64,000 bases of DNA from Rhizobium oryzicola (GCF_030504645.1 NZ_JAUKWQ010000006.1:1-64000), one strand, 5' to 3'; shown: positions 40,038 through 50,277, counted from the first letter of the stretch. The notes: a model not told the origin generated them from the sequence alone. Made by a program: numbers and translations.

Positions 40038-40057
40038 ATAGTTTCTATTCAAACTAT
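40038..40057 (+). promoter_or_regulatory. Probable MarR operator
   Basis: ATAGTTT and AAACTAT form a perfect 7 bp inverted repeat with a 6-base spacer, in an A/T-rich stretch 4 bases before the MarR start codon. Size and place fit autoregulation by the MarR protein encoded immediately downstream. Confidence 0.65.
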
Positions 40058-40061
40058 TTTG

Positions 40062-40529
40062 ATGGAAACTAATTCTGACAATCTTCGCTTCTGTTTCGGC
40101 GCAGAACTCGTGGTGATCGCACGCCGCTGGCGGCAGTTTGTCGACCAGCATCTGGCCGCCAGCGGGCTGACCGATGCGAGCTGGACGCCGCTGATTTACA
40201 TTGCCCAAAATGGCGACGGTCTTCTCCAGAAAGATCTGGCGGCCCTCTCCGGCCTTGATGTGTCCAGCATTGTGCGCCTCATCGACATCCTTGCCGCAAG
40301 AGGTCTCGTGGAGCGCCGTGCGGACGAGACGGACAGAAGAGCGCGCAGGCTCTACCTCACAGATCTCGGACGCCAGAAGGCCCACGAAATCCAGCAGCAA
40401 TTGCATCACATCGAAGCAGCCATGCTGCAGGACGTGTCGGATGCCGAGATCAAGTCTGCGCTTTCCTTGATTGCAAGGATCGAAGCCAGGCTTTCCGATC
40501 TTAAAAACCCGACAGAGGACGAGCCATGA
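40062..40529 (+). CDS. MarR family transcriptional regulator
   Basis: The 155-residue winged-helix protein has the MarR pattern LAALSGLDVSSIVRLIDILAARGLVERR, then ETDRRARRLYLTDLGR in the wing. It probably represses itself and the downstream FUSC efflux gene through the palindrome at 40038-40057, with a phenolic or aromatic acid as inducer. The ATG at 40062 was preferred to TTG at 40059. Its stop overlaps the FUSC start (ATGA). Confidence 0.9.
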   Translation: METNSDNLRFCFGAELVVIARRWRQFVDQHLAASGLTDASWTPLIYIAQNGDGLLQKDLAALSGLDVSSIVRLIDILAARGLVERRADETDRRARRLYLTDLGRQKAHEIQQQLHHIEAAMLQDVSDAEIKSALSLIARIEARLSDLKNPTEDEP

Positions 40530-42385
40530 CCTTGAACGTCGAAACCCTTTTGTCCGGGTTTGATAGACAAAGGTTGTTATTCTGTGGCCGCACGGCGATT
40601 GCGGGTTGCCTTGCGATGCTGGTGGCGTTCGCGCTCGGCCTGCACCATCCGCAATGGGCGGCCATGACCATTTGGGTCGTCGCTCAGCCCACACGCGGGC
40701 TTTGGCTGGAAAAAAGCCTGTCGCGCATTGCCGGCACCCTGATTGGAGCGGGTATCGGGACTTTGATGGTGCTGTTCCTCTCGTCCAGCCCGCCCTTACT
40801 GCTGGTGTGTCTTGCCCTGTGGATCGGGCTCTGCGCCACAACCGGCAACCTCCTGCGCGGACCTTTGTCCTATGTGACATTGCTTGCCGGCTATTCCGCG
40901 GCCATGATTGCCATGCTGGATCATGACAATCCGGACCTGGTGACAGGACTTGCGCAGGACCGCATTCTGACCATCCTCACCGGCGCTGCGATTTCCACGC
41001 TGACCGGTCTGCTCTTCACGCCGAAGAGCGCGGAAAGTACCTTGCATCATCGTATCCGGCTGATGGTTGAAACCGTGACCGCGCATGTCATGGACCCCGC
41101 AACATACGCCATGGCTCGGGAGAAACGGGCCGCCATTCTGTCGGAGCTGGCTGCAATCGACGAAAGCCTTGAGGTTCAATTGGCAGGCAAGGTCGGCATG
41201 GCAGCCAGAATGCGCGCCGTGCGATCCGTGCTCGCCGCGGCCATGGATCTCCTGCTGTCTGCACCCGAAGACGGACATTTTCATCACCATGGGGTATTGC
41301 CTGCTGCTGTCGAGGCTGGCCCGGAACCAGAGGCCGTTGCGCCCTCATCGCAGCCGGACATGGCCCGCCGAATGGCAAACCTGCAGATGGCCTGGCAGGC
41401 GCTTGAGCAGGCCGGCGAACTGGAGGCACAGGGCATTCCCTCTCTCCACCTGCACCGCGACTGGATCGGCGCTCGCCAGGCCGGATTGCGCGCAGCATTT
41501 TCTGTCCTCGGCGTCGGGGCTGTCTGGCTGTTGACCGATCTCGCCATTGGCCCCTTCATGGTCATGGGCACCGCGATTATGACCAGCCTGTTTTCAACCT
41601 TTGACCACCCCGCACGCATCATGCGTTTCGGCATTGCAGGCACGATCGCCGGGGGAACAGTTGCGACACTCGTTCGGCTTTTTGCCATGCCGTTGGCCGA
41701 AAGTGAGCTGACGATGGTTCTGATGGTGATGCCGGTCATTTTGATCGGCGCTTTGGTGATGAGCCACCGCAAGTCCATGTTTTCCGGAATGGATTTCAAC
41801 ATGGTCTCGCTGCTTCTGCTTGGCCCGGCCTTTCCGGCGCATATTCAGCCTGCCGATGCTGTGGCACAGGCCATGTCGGTGGTCGTGGGACCGGTTGTGG
41901 CGCTCCTGGCATTCACCTATGCTTTCCCCGTGCACCCACAGGGCCGAATGCGACTTATCATTCGCATGATCGTGCACGACCTGCAGCATATGGCCGGCAC
42001 CGGGACGATTGCTCCCCGGCGCGTCGAGATGTGGCGTGCGCGGCTCTATCACCGCATCCTGCGCCTCATTCGATGGGCCGAGAAAACCGGCGGCATGACA
42101 GTCCTTGCGGCGGAAGGTGGGCTTACAGCCCTTCGACTTGGCGAAGCCGTGACCTATACGCGAAGCCTGCTGTCAAACGATGCGGCACCGCCCGCGGTCA
42201 AGCGGGCCGGGATGGCATTCCTGAAGAGCGTGGAAAAGCTGCAGGAGCAGCCAGTCCGGACGGCGAACGCGCTCGAAAGGCTGGAAAAGCGCCTTGCGCT
42301 CAGCGATCTCGGCGGCAGCGGGTCGTTAATTGCGGGGACGGCTTCCCGTCTGGCATCCAACGAAGCATTTTTCCGTCAGGGATGA
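40526..42385 (+). CDS. FUSC family (AaeB-like) aromatic acid efflux protein
   Basis: The 619-residue protein has two halves, each with about five or six membrane helices followed by a cytoplasmic region, as in AaeB/FUSC pumps. The first half has HHPQWAAMTIWVVAQPTRG, a typical FUSC motif, repeated in weaker form near residue 330. AaeB exports hydroxybenzoic acids together with a membrane-fusion protein (AaeA); none is adjacent. It is coupled to the MarR gene by a four-base overlap. Confidence 0.87.
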   Translation: MTLNVETLLSGFDRQRLLFCGRTAIAGCLAMLVAFALGLHHPQWAAMTIWVVAQPTRGLWLEKSLSRIAGTLIGAGIGTLMVLFLSSSPPLLLVCLALWIGLCATTGNLLRGPLSYVTLLAGYSAAMIAMLDHDNPDLVTGLAQDRILTILTGAAISTLTGLLFTPKSAESTLHHRIRLMVETVTAHVMDPATYAMAREKRAAILSELAAIDESLEVQLAGKVGMAARMRAVRSVLAAAMDLLLSAPEDGHFHHHGVLPAAVEAGPEPEAVAPSSQPDMARRMANLQMAWQALEQAGELEAQGIPSLHLHRDWIGARQAGLRAAFSVLGVGAVWLLTDLAIGPFMVMGTAIMTSLFSTFDHPARIMRFGIAGTIAGGTVATLVRLFAMPLAESELTMVLMVMPVILIGALVMSHRKSMFSGMDFNMVSLLLLGPAFPAHIQPADAVAQAMSVVVGPVVALLAFTYAFPVHPQGRMRLIIRMIVHDLQHMAGTGTIAPRRVEMWRARLYHRILRLIRWAEKTGGMTVLAAEGGLTALRLGEAVTYTRSLLSNDAAPPAVKRAGMAFLKSVEKLQEQPVRTANALERLEKRLALSDLGGSGSLIAGTASRLASNEAFFRQG

Positions 42386-42415
42386 CGACTGAGGCGTTGA
42401 GCCTCAGTCGTCATC
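42381..42415. terminator. Perfect 15 bp inverted repeat over two stop codons
   Basis: GATGACGACTGAGGC and GCCTCAGTCGTCATC pair perfectly around GTTGA. The repeat includes the TGA of the FUSC gene and the stop and last Asp codons of convergent rlmN. No T tract follows on either strand, so it may be a bidirectional rho-assisted end or mRNA-protecting hairpin. Confidence 0.6.
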
Positions 42416-43648
42416 CTCACCATGGCCGGCGATCATCATAGCCTCGAAGGCCAGACGCTCGGTCTTGCGCATGCGCTCCGATTCGGATTTCAGCTGCCCG
42501 CAGGCGGCCAGGATATCGCGGCCACGCGGCGTGCGGATGGGCGAGGCATAGCCGGCCTGGTTGATGAAATCCGCGAACTTCTCGATCGTCGCCCAGTCGG
42601 AGCACTGGTAATTGGTGCCGGGCCAGGGGTTGAACGGGATCAGGTTGATCTTGGCGGGTACACCCTTCAACAGCTTGATGAGTTCCTTGGCATCCTCAAG
42701 GCTGTCGTTGACATCCTTCAGCATCACATATTCGAAGGTGATGCGCCGCGCGTTCGACAGCCCCGGATAGTTGCGGCAGGCTTCGATCAATTCCTTCAGC
42801 GGGTACTTCTTGTTGATCGGCACCAGCATGTCGCGCAACTCGTCACGCACCGCATGCAGCGAAATCGCCAGCATCACACCGATCTCATCGCCGGTACGAT
42901 AGATTTCCGGCACCACGCCTGACGTGGAGAGCGTGACGCGCCGCTTGGAGAGCGACAGGCCATCGCCATCGGTCGCAATCAGAAGCGCCGTCTTCACATG
43001 GTCGAAATTGTAGAGCGGCTCACCCATGCCCATCATCACGATGTTGGTGACCTTGCGGTCGCCGGTGGGAACGAAGGCACCGGGCGGCGTATCGGTGCCC
43101 GGAAAGTCCCCCAGGCGATCGCGTGCCAGAAGCAGCTGCGACAGGATTTCTTCCGCTGTCAGGTTGCGCACCAGGCGCTGTGTGCCGGTGTGGCAGAAGG
43201 AACAGGTGAGCGAACAGCCGACCTGGCTGGAAATGCAGAGCGTGCCGCGGCCTTCTTCCGGAATATAGACTGTCTCCACTTCGACGGGGCGACCGGCACC
43301 GCGCGGCGGAAAGCGCAGCAGCCACTTGCGCGTGCCATCGTTCGAAACCTGCTCTTCGACAATTTCCGGCCGGGCGATGGTGAAATGCTGTTTCAGCATT
43401 TCACGCATGTCCTTCGCCACATTGGTCATGGCATCGAAATCGGAAACGCCGCGGATATAAAGCCAGTGCCAGAGCTGGCTCACACGCATGCGCACCTGCT
43501 TTTCGGCTACGCCCTTCGCCCGCAAGGCCTCGCCCATCTCTTCGCGCGTCAGCCCGATCAGCGACGGCTTGCCCGACATCAGGTCAGGGCTTGCCACCAG
43601 AGGCTTCTTCACGGTGTCCGCCATCGATGCGGCTTCCAGAACAGACAT
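42404..43648 (-). CDS. rlmN: 23S rRNA (adenine2503-C2)-methyltransferase RlmN
   Basis: RlmN methylates A2503 of 23S rRNA and A37 of some tRNAs. The 414-residue radical SAM enzyme has the cluster motif [22 protein letters not shown], and [14 protein letters not shown]; the methyl-carrying Cys lies in AACGQLK near the C-terminus. The C-terminus ends in GEDDD, encoded inside the inverted repeat. Start at 43648. Confidence 0.96.
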   Translation of the reverse strand: MSVLEAASMADTVKKPLVASPDLMSGKPSLIGLTREEMGEALRAKGVAEKQVRMRVSQLWHWLYIRGVSDFDAMTNVAKDMREMLKQHFTIARPEIVEEQVSNDGTRKWLLRFPPRGAGRPVEVETVYIPEEGRGTLCISSQVGCSLTCSFCHTGTQRLVRNLTAEEILSQLLLARDRLGDFPGTDTPPGAFVPTGDRKVTNIVMMGMGEPLYNFDHVKTALLIATDGDGLSLSKRRVTLSTSGVVPEIYRTGDEIGVMLAISLHAVRDELRDMLVPINKKYPLKELIEACRNYPGLSNARRITFEYVMLKDVNDSLEDAKELIKLLKGVPAKINLIPFNPWPGTNYQCSDWATIEKFADFINQAGYASPIRTPRGRDILAACGQLKSESERMRKTERLAFEAMMIAGHGEDDD

Positions 43649-43805
43649 GTGGAGCGATCCTATTCAAACGGCTGTGCATTGCGGCAAGATGCCGGCAAGT
43701 CTTCTCGGTATGGGTGAAATGCGTATCGCAGCAAGCAGGCGCAAGAGCCAGGCTGCGTGTGCCGGGCCATTTAGCACCAAACGGCGGCGCCGTCACCCCC
43801 AACGC

Positions 43806-43829
43806 AAAAAGCCGGCGCAAGGCCGGCTT
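43806..43829 (-). terminator. Rho-independent terminator of the IalB-family gene
   Basis: On the minus strand AAGCCGGCC and GCCGGCTT pair around a short loop followed by TTTG. It lies 23 bases past the IalB-family stop. Confidence 0.75.
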
Positions 43830-43851
43830 CAAAGGAAAGAGACGGAAACCG

Positions 43852-44355
43852 TTACTTGCAGGTTTCGATCTTCTTCAGCGCCTGGGCAAGGCCGGCAAGA
43901 GAATAGGAATAGGTCGTGCCTGTACCGCGCAGGGATGTCGCCTTCACCGTCAGGCTGGAGCCCGTCTTCATGGCTGCAACGAGGGCCGGCTCCTGGGCGG
44001 CATTCTCGACCCAGGCCGCCTTGTCCTTGACGAACATCACGAAGTTCTTCTTGTCGATGGTAACATTCACCTTCGAATCCGGCTTCAGCTGATAGCCCAT
44101 CATCGCCTGCGGTTCGTAGGAGATGTTCTGGCCGGGACGCTGCGAGACGATGAAGAAGACATCACCGTGGTCAACGCTTGCCGGTTCCTTGCTGGTGGGA
44201 ACGGAGAGCACATAGCACACGGTGCTATTGCCGGACTTGTAGGAATAGGCGCCCCAAGCCTTGAACTGCTCGATTCGCGTCGGGGACTGGGCCGAGGCAA
44301 GTGCGGCGCTCGCAAGGAGGAACGTCGACGCGATGGCGATCTGTCTTACAAACAT
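43852..44355 (-). CDS. Invasion-associated locus B (IalB) family protein
   Basis: The 167-residue protein has a signal peptide (IAIASTFLLASAALASA) and the IalB pattern: KAWGAYSYKSGNSTVCYVLS, DHGDVFFIVSQRPG, and AAWVENAAQEPALVAAMK. IalB was named for host-cell invasion in Bartonella, but the family is widespread in non-pathogenic rhizobia, where it probably supports envelope function. The ATG at 44355 was preferred to the longer open frame. It stands alone. Confidence 0.87.
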   Translation of the reverse strand: MFVRQIAIASTFLLASAALASAQSPTRIEQFKAWGAYSYKSGNSTVCYVLSVPTSKEPASVDHGDVFFIVSQRPGQNISYEPQAMMGYQLKPDSKVNVTIDKKNFVMFVKDKAAWVENAAQEPALVAAMKTGSSLTVKATSLRGTGTTYSYSLAGLAQALKKIETCK

Positions 44356-44612
44356 GGAGTGTCCTGCCAGTTTATCATTCAACGGCCGACCGAATGGCCC
44401 AGACGGGCTTGGTCGCGATCCATTCGATTTTGAAGCATGTTTGGTTACCAAACCATGAACGGCGGCACCAAGACACGGAACACGCGTGGCAAAAAGTAGA
44501 GCCCAATCGAAGAGGCGCCTCCTGTATTGCAACGATGATCCGGTAAAACGATCAATGAGCGGAGGATTAGGGCAAGAGTTTGTCCTGAAATGATGCGGCC
44601 GTCAGCCCCGCT

Positions 44613-45017
44613 TCAAACGCTCGACGTCTGGCCGCTTTGCGATCCATCGCCTTCGCCGGAAAGCGCAAGGTCGGCAGCATCATAGTGGCTGTCATCGATA
44701 TGCGACTGGATCATGCGGAACGCCATGGCCAGGACAGCCACGTCATCGGTGAAGCCGACGAAGGCAAAAACGTCAGGAATCACATCGAGCGGCATGACGA
44801 AATAGGCGAGCGCAGCCAGCAGGATGCCCCGCACACGACGCGGTGTCTTGGGGTCCATTGCACAGTAATAGGCAGCAACGAGGTCACGGCTGAACGGGAC
44901 ATAGCCAACGGCGCGGCGGAAAGTCGGCCAGAATTTCGAACGCACCTGGCGTTCCTGACGGCTCTGCTTTTGATCGTCACCGGGGGTCAGAATTTCGCCA
45001 ATCTTCACATCATCCAT
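44613..45017 (-). CDS. DUF1232 (YkvA) membrane protein
   Basis: The 134-residue protein contains the DUF1232 core: VRGILLAALAYFVMPLDVIPDVFAFVGFTDDVAVL, in two short helices. The family has no firmly established biochemical role. GGAGGT lies 5 bases before the ATG at 45017, which settles the start against a longer frame. About 60 bases separate it from the pterin dehydratase gene upstream. Confidence 0.88.
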   Translation of the reverse strand: MDDVKIGEILTPGDDQKQSRQERQVRSKFWPTFRRAVGYVPFSRDLVAAYYCAMDPKTPRRVRGILLAALAYFVMPLDVIPDVFAFVGFTDDVAVLAMAFRMIQSHIDDSHYDAADLALSGEGDGSQSGQTSSV

Positions 45018-45078
45018 GGGATACCTCCATGCGCGGAAAACCGCACAAAGTCCCATATGGTTCCGCCTTTGGCAGGCT

Positions 45079-45381
45079 TCAACCTCTTGGGGCAGCCGCC
45101 GCATCCATTGCGCGGGCAAGCTTGATATCGCGCACTGTCAGCCCGCCCGCATCATGCGTCGTCAACGTCACGTCGACCCGCGAATAGACATTGCTCCATT
45201 CGGGATGATGATCCAGCTTTTCAGCATACAGAGCGCATTCGGTCATGAAACCAAAGGCCTGCCGGAAATCGGAAAAGCGGAAGCGCTTGCTGAGCTTCAG
45301 GCTGTCTTCCGAAAGGTGCCAGTCATCGAGTTCGGCCAGACCTTCGGCAAGCTCCTCCGGCGAAAGTAAGGGATCACGCAT
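45079..45381 (-). CDS. phhB: 4a-hydroxytetrahydrobiopterin dehydratase
   Basis: This pterin-4a-carbinolamine dehydratase regenerates pterin cofactors after aromatic amino acid hydroxylation. The 100 residues have the family motif [27 protein letters not shown] with its catalytic histidines. No phenylalanine hydroxylase gene is in the window. The start is 11 bases after the thpR stop, so the two are probably cotranscribed. Confidence 0.92.
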   Translation of the reverse strand: MRDPLLSPEELAEGLAELDDWHLSEDSLKLSKRFRFSDFRQAFGFMTECALYAEKLDHHPEWSNVYSRVDVTLTTHDAGGLTVRDIKLARAMDAAAAPRG

Positions 45382-45392
45382 TAGGACCGGCC

Positions 45393-45977
45393 TTAGAGCA
45401 GGGTTTCACCGTGGAGATCTGCGCCCGCATAGCTCCCCACCGGCTCGCTGAGCGGGAACACCTCTTCCGTAAGGTAAGGGCCGCCGCCGACGGATTCCTT
45501 GGAAGACAGAAGCACGAAACGGGAAACCGTAAACGGCATCGTGTGGAAATTGCCCCTGCTGGAAAGATACTCCACCACATCATCGAGACGGGAGGATTTA
45601 AGCCGCGCCAGGGTCACATGTGGCGTAAAGCGGCGTGGGTCCGGTGGAAGCCCGATTCGCTGACAGATCCGTTCGATCTCCCCCTGCAGCGCGTTCATGG
45701 CAGGAGAGGGAGAAACGCCGGCCCAGACCGAATGTGGTTTCTTGGAACCGAAGGAACCGATGCCGGTAAGGCTGATCTGGAATTCCTCGCGATCGATGCG
45801 ATCCAGCCGATTGACCACCTCATCCGCGGTTCGACCATCGACGTCGCCGATGAAGCGCAAAGTGATGTGATAGTTTTCGACGTCGATCCATCGCGCACCG
45901 GGAAGCCCACCCCTCAGCAGGGAAAGGCTCAAGGCTGCATTGCGCGGAATTTCGAGGGCGGTGAAAAGTCTCGGCAT
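45393..45977 (-). CDS. thpR: RNA 2',3'-cyclic phosphodiesterase
   Basis: The 194-residue 2H-phosphoesterase (LigT/ThpR) has both catalytic HxTx motifs, HITL at about residue 37 and HVTL at about 120, and the family start [10 protein letters not shown]. It opens 2',3'-cyclic phosphate ends on RNA; the physiological substrate is not clear. It precedes phhB on the same strand. Confidence 0.93.
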   Translation of the reverse strand: MPRLFTALEIPRNAALSLSLLRGGLPGARWIDVENYHITLRFIGDVDGRTADEVVNRLDRIDREEFQISLTGIGSFGSKKPHSVWAGVSPSPAMNALQGEIERICQRIGLPPDPRRFTPHVTLARLKSSRLDDVVEYLSSRGNFHTMPFTVSRFVLLSSKESVGGGPYLTEEVFPLSEPVGSYAGADLHGETLL

Positions 45978-46042
45978 GGCGACCTCCTCGAATCTCTTGA
46001 TCCGTCAACAGCGGACCATGCAATGGAGTTCCGTGCAAGTCT

Positions 46043-46693
46043 TTATTTTTGCGGAGCAACAATAGTGCGCACGAAATTTTCCACGACAGGCAGAGAATGA
46101 GCAACCATGACGGCGACACCCTTCGCATTGGGATGCATGCCATCCTCAAGCTGAAGATCCTTTTGCAGGACAACGCCATCCAGGAAAAACGGATAGAGCG
46201 GCACCTGATATTTCTCAGCCAGCCGCTTGTAGAGACCGTTGAACCGCTCCGCATAATCGCCACCCATGTTCGGCGGCGCGAGGATGCCAGCCAACAAAGC
46301 CGGGATCTTCCGCTCCTTTAGCCGGCTGAGGATCGCATCGAGATTCTTTTCCGTCTGTTCGGGCGAGATGCCGCGCAGGGCATCGTTGGCGCCCAGTTCG
46401 ACGATCACGCCTTGCGTGCCATCGGGTATCGACCAATCCACACGCGACAATCCGGCAGACGTGGTGTCACCGGAAACGCCCGCATTGGTGATCGTCACGT
46501 TCAGCCCCTTTGCCTTCAGTGCGGCTTCAAGCTGTGCCGTGTAGGATTCGTTCGGGGCGAGCTGGTAGCCCGCCATCAGGCTGTCTCCGAAACCGACGAG
46601 CTGTACCGCCGGCGTTTCAGCACGCGCGGCAGAAATGGTAAGCGCAAGCGAAGCAATGACAATCACGTGAGAAATGGCGTCTTTGAATTTCAT
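46043..46693 (-). CDS. TesA-like SGNH esterase/lysophospholipase
   Basis: The 216-residue enzyme begins with a signal peptide (VIVIASLALTISAARA), so it acts in the periplasm. It has block I VGFGDSLMAGYQL with nucleophile Ser38, GVSGDTTSAGL, ELGANDALRG and the Asp-His block DGMHPNAKG. Family members act as thioesterase I, arylesterase or lysophospholipase L1. It is divergent from the YbbA/YbbP-type ABC genes, with which tesA is often linked. Start at the ATG at 46693. Confidence 0.9.
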   Translation of the reverse strand: MKFKDAISHVIVIASLALTISAARAETPAVQLVGFGDSLMAGYQLAPNESYTAQLEAALKAKGLNVTITNAGVSGDTTSAGLSRVDWSIPDGTQGVIVELGANDALRGISPEQTEKNLDAILSRLKERKIPALLAGILAPPNMGGDYAERFNGLYKRLAEKYQVPLYPFFLDGVVLQKDLQLEDGMHPNAKGVAVMVAHSLPVVENFVRTIVAPQK

Positions 46694-46797
46694 CAGGGCG
46701 TCCCTAGATTGTGGCTGTTCCGCTGAAGCGGCGGACAGAAATGCCGAAGTCATCTCCAGCTATTAGGTCTTCTCCAGCTATATAGGGATCGCGCCGC

Positions 46798-47511
46798 GTG
46801 ACGAACACCATCATAGAACTCCGGAAGGCGGATCTCACCTTGGGAAGTGCCGCGGCATCCGTTCATGTTCTGAAAGGTATCGATCTGACGGTCGGCCAGG
46901 GCGAGGCCGTGGGCATCGTTGGCCCCTCCGGCTCGGGAAAATCCACGCTTTTGATGGTGCTGGCCGGTCTGGAACGGCTGGATAGCGGCGAGATCTTCAT
47001 CCGGAACACGCCTCTTCACGATCTCTCCGAAGACAAGCTCGCTGATTTCCGCGGGCGCAATATCGGCATCGTCTTCCAGTCTTTCCACCTGATCGCCAAC
47101 ATGACGGCACTGGAGAACGTGGCGGTGCCACTCGAACTCGCCAACGTCAAAAACCCCTTCGACATTGCCAAACGCGAACTGACGGCAGTGGGCCTCGGGC
47201 AGCGTCTCAACCATTATCCGGGCCAGCTCTCGGGTGGCGAACAGCAGCGCGTGGCAATCGCCCGTGCCCTTGCTCCCTCACCCGCCGTTCTGATCGCGGA
47301 CGAACCGACCGGCAATCTCGACACCGAAACAGGACGGCAGATCGCCGACCTGTTGTTTGCTAAGCAGGCCGAGCGCGGCATGACGCTGCTGCTGGTCACC
47401 CACGACAATAGCCTCGCCGCACGCTGCTCCCGCCAGATCCGCGTGCGGTCGGGTGAAATCGCGGGCGATAGCGCTGGCGAAACGAAGCGCGCCGAGCAGG
47501 CTTTCGCATGA
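46798..47511 (+). CDS. ABC transporter ATP-binding protein, YbbA/LolD type
   Basis: The 237-residue ATPase has Walker [13 protein letters not shown], signature [15 protein letters not shown] and Walker [14 protein letters not shown]. It belongs to the LolD/MacB class that drives mechanotransmission rather than transport. The start is GTG at 46798. Its stop overlaps the permease start (ATGA). With the permease it resembles E. coli YbbAP, encoded next to TesA. Confidence 0.9.
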   Translation: MTNTIIELRKADLTLGSAAASVHVLKGIDLTVGQGEAVGIVGPSGSGKSTLLMVLAGLERLDSGEIFIRNTPLHDLSEDKLADFRGRNIGIVFQSFHLIANMTALENVAVPLELANVKNPFDIAKRELTAVGLGQRLNHYPGQLSGGEQQRVAIARALAPSPAVLIADEPTGNLDTETGRQIADLLFAKQAERGMTLLLVTHDNSLAARCSRQIRVRSGEIAGDSAGETKRAEQAFA

Positions 47512-50051
47512 GGCTCGCTCTTCCTCGCTTTGAACTTGCCCTTCGGCTGGCATTGCGCGAAATGCGCGGCGGCCTTTCCGGCTTCTATATCTTCCTCGCC
47601 TGCATTGCGCTGGGCACCGGTGCCATTGCGGCCGTCAATTCCGTTTCCAAGGCCATCACAAGCGCGATCACCACGCAGGGGCAGACGCTTCTGGCGGGCG
47701 ATGTTCGCTTCGAGCTGAACAACCGCGAAGCCAGCCCTGATGAACTCGCCTATCTCAAATCACTGGGTCAGGTCGCTGTATCCACCGGGGTGCGTTCCAT
47801 GGCGCGTCTGCCTGATGGCTCGCAGCAGGCATTAGTGGAAGTGAAAGCGGTGGATGGTGCCTATCCGCTCTATGGTACCGTCACCACCGACCCGCAACAG
47901 CCGCTCGATACGCTGCTCGCCAAGCAGGATGACCATTATGGCGCGCTCGCAGCGCCCGTTCTCATCGAACGCCTTGGCCTGAAACCCGGCGATGAGATTC
48001 TTCTCGGCAATATCAAGCTTCGTTTGCATGCAACGCTGGCGACCGAACCCGACGCCCTCTCGGAAGGCTTCGGCTTCGCACCGCGCATGATGGTCAGCCG
48101 CGAGGCGCTGAAGGCCTCCGGTCTCATCCAGACAGGCAGCCTGGTCGAACATTCCTACAAGATCAAGCTCGACAATCCAGTGACACGCGCAGGCGTCATT
48201 GCCGCCGCCAACAAGCAGTTCCCCTCTGCGGGCTGGTCGGCGCGCACCAGTGACCGTGCCTCGCCATCGCTGACGGAGAATGTCGAGCGCTTTTCGCAAT
48301 TCCTCACGCTGGTCGGTCTGACGGCACTGATCGTTGGCGGCGTGGGCGTGGCGAATGCCGTTCGCGCCTTCCTCGACGCGAAGCGCACGACCATCGCCAC
48401 CTTCAAATGCCTCGGCGCACCGGCCATGGTCGTGACCCTCATCTATCTCATGCAGATCCTGCTGATCGGCAGCGTCGGCATCATCTTCGGCCTGGCTTTG
48501 GGCGCCGCCGCCCCCTTCGCCGCAACCGCCTTCCTGAAAGATGTCCTGCCGCTTCCGGCAGAAGCGACCATCTATCCATCGGCACTGGTTCTGGCGGCTC
48601 TCTTCGGCCTGATCACCACCTTCGCCTTTGCCATCCTGCCACTCGGCCATGCCCGCGAAGTTCCGGCGACGGCACTTTTCCGTGAACAGAGTTTTGACCA
48701 GAGCCGCCTGCCGCCTTGGCCATACCTGCTGGCCGGTGGCGTTGCACTCGCAGCGCTCGCTGCACTCGCAATCTTTTCTGCGGAAGACCATTTCATTGCC
48801 AGCATCTTCCTTGCAGCCGTCGCAGGCGCCTTTGTGCTGCTGCGGCTGGTCGCGGCAGGTATCGCGGCACTCGCACGCCGGAGCCCACGCGTGAACTCGC
48901 CGGCGCTGAGGCTCGCGATCGGGAACATTCACCGACCCGGTGCGCTCACCCCCTCTGTCGTGCTGTCGCTGGGACTCGGCCTCGCCCTCTTGGTGACGCT
49001 CGCCCTGATCGACGGCAATCTGCGCCGCCAGTTGAGCGGAGAGATCGCCAACAAGGCCCCCAATTTCTTCTTCGTCGATATCCAGGGCAGCGAGCGGGAA
49101 GGCTTCCTGAAGACGGTTCAGCAGTATTCGCCACAGGGCGTTGTGACGCAGGTGCCCATGCTGCGCGGTCGCATTCTCGCTTTCAACGGCACGGATGTGA
49201 CCAAGATGAACGTGCCCCAGGGCGGCCGCTGGGTGCTGCGCGGCGACCGTGGCATTACCTATGACGAAAAAGTGCCATCCAATTCCCGCGTCGTCGAAGG
49301 TTCCTGGTGGCCGGCGGATTATACCGGCGAGCCGCTGGTATCCTTCTCAGCGCAGGAGGCACGCGAACTCGGCCTGAAGATCGGCGATACGGTGACGGTC
49401 AATGTTCTCGGTCGCAACATCACCGCGAAGATCGCCAATTTCCGGCAGATCGAATGGCAGTCGCTCTCGATCAATTTCGTGATGGTCTTCTCGCCTAATA
49501 CCTTCCGGGGCGCGCCGCATGCCTGGCTTGCAACGCTGAAGGACCCCGGCGCCACCGCCGCGCAGGAGGGAGCGATCCTGAAAGCCGTCACCAACGCTTA
49601 CCCGACCATCACCTCGGTGCGGGTCAAGGATGCGCTCGATATCGTTGGCCAGCTCGTGGCTCAGCTGGCCACAGCCATTCGCGCCGCTGCGGCCATTGCT
49701 CTCGTGGCTTCCGTCCTGGTGCTTGCCGGTGCGCTGGCATCCGGCAATCGGGCGCGCACGCACGATGCCGTGATCCTGAAGACGCTGGGCGGAACGCGCA
49801 CAATGCTGATGCGCGCCTTTAGCTACGAATACATGATCCTGGGTTTTGCGACGGCCATCTTTGCGCTCGTCGCGGGCGCCGTGTCCGCTTGGTATGTCGT
49901 CGCGCGCCTCATGCGCATGCAGGCAACCTTCCTGCCGGATGTGGCCGTCGGCACGGTCGTCGGCGCCCTGATCCTGACGGTCGGCATTGGTCTGGCTGGC
50001 ACGTGGCGGATTCTCGGCCAGAAGGCAGCTCCGGTTCTGCGGGAATTGTAA
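47508..50051 (+). CDS. FtsX-like ABC permease, YbbP type
   Basis: The 847-residue protein has an N-terminal membrane helix, a large periplasmic domain, FtsX-type helices in the middle (FLTLVGLTALIVGGVGVANAV), a second periplasmic domain and a last helix bundle (ILKTLGGTRTMLMRAF). This two-module layout fits YbbP. The complex is suggested to release lipophilic molecules that TesA cleaves; this is inference from the E. coli pair. Confidence 0.88.
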   Translation: MRLALPRFELALRLALREMRGGLSGFYIFLACIALGTGAIAAVNSVSKAITSAITTQGQTLLAGDVRFELNNREASPDELAYLKSLGQVAVSTGVRSMARLPDGSQQALVEVKAVDGAYPLYGTVTTDPQQPLDTLLAKQDDHYGALAAPVLIERLGLKPGDEILLGNIKLRLHATLATEPDALSEGFGFAPRMMVSREALKASGLIQTGSLVEHSYKIKLDNPVTRAGVIAAANKQFPSAGWSARTSDRASPSLTENVERFSQFLTLVGLTALIVGGVGVANAVRAFLDAKRTTIATFKCLGAPAMVVTLIYLMQILLIGSVGIIFGLALGAAAPFAATAFLKDVLPLPAEATIYPSALVLAALFGLITTFAFAILPLGHAREVPATALFREQSFDQSRLPPWPYLLAGGVALAALAALAIFSAEDHFIASIFLAAVAGAFVLLRLVAAGIAALARRSPRVNSPALRLAIGNIHRPGALTPSVVLSLGLGLALLVTLALIDGNLRRQLSGEIANKAPNFFFVDIQGSEREGFLKTVQQYSPQGVVTQVPMLRGRILAFNGTDVTKMNVPQGGRWVLRGDRGITYDEKVPSNSRVVEGSWWPADYTGEPLVSFSAQEARELGLKIGDTVTVNVLGRNITAKIANFRQIEWQSLSINFVMVFSPNTFRGAPHAWLATLKDPGATAAQEGAILKAVTNAYPTITSVRVKDALDIVGQLVAQLATAIRAAAAIALVASVLVLAGALASGNRARTHDAVILKTLGGTRTMLMRAFSYEYMILGFATAIFALVAGAVSAWYVVARLMRMQATFLPDVAVGTVVGALILTVGIGLAGTWRILGQKAAPVLREL

Positions 50052-50277
50052 GCCGGGGCAGCAGCACAAGAATACCGGCAACCTCAACCAAGAATTTCGG
50101 AAATTCTGCAGATACCTGCGGCATTAAATTTTCGTCATTTTGCGGAATCAACCTTCGCATACTTGAACAAAAGCCCAAGTCTTCGCATATTCCATGCATG
50201 CTTGCTGAGGCTCCGCAGCGGCGCACGGGCGGAAAACCCCTGACACCGTAGCAACACCGGAGCTTTTTGAGGAACCA

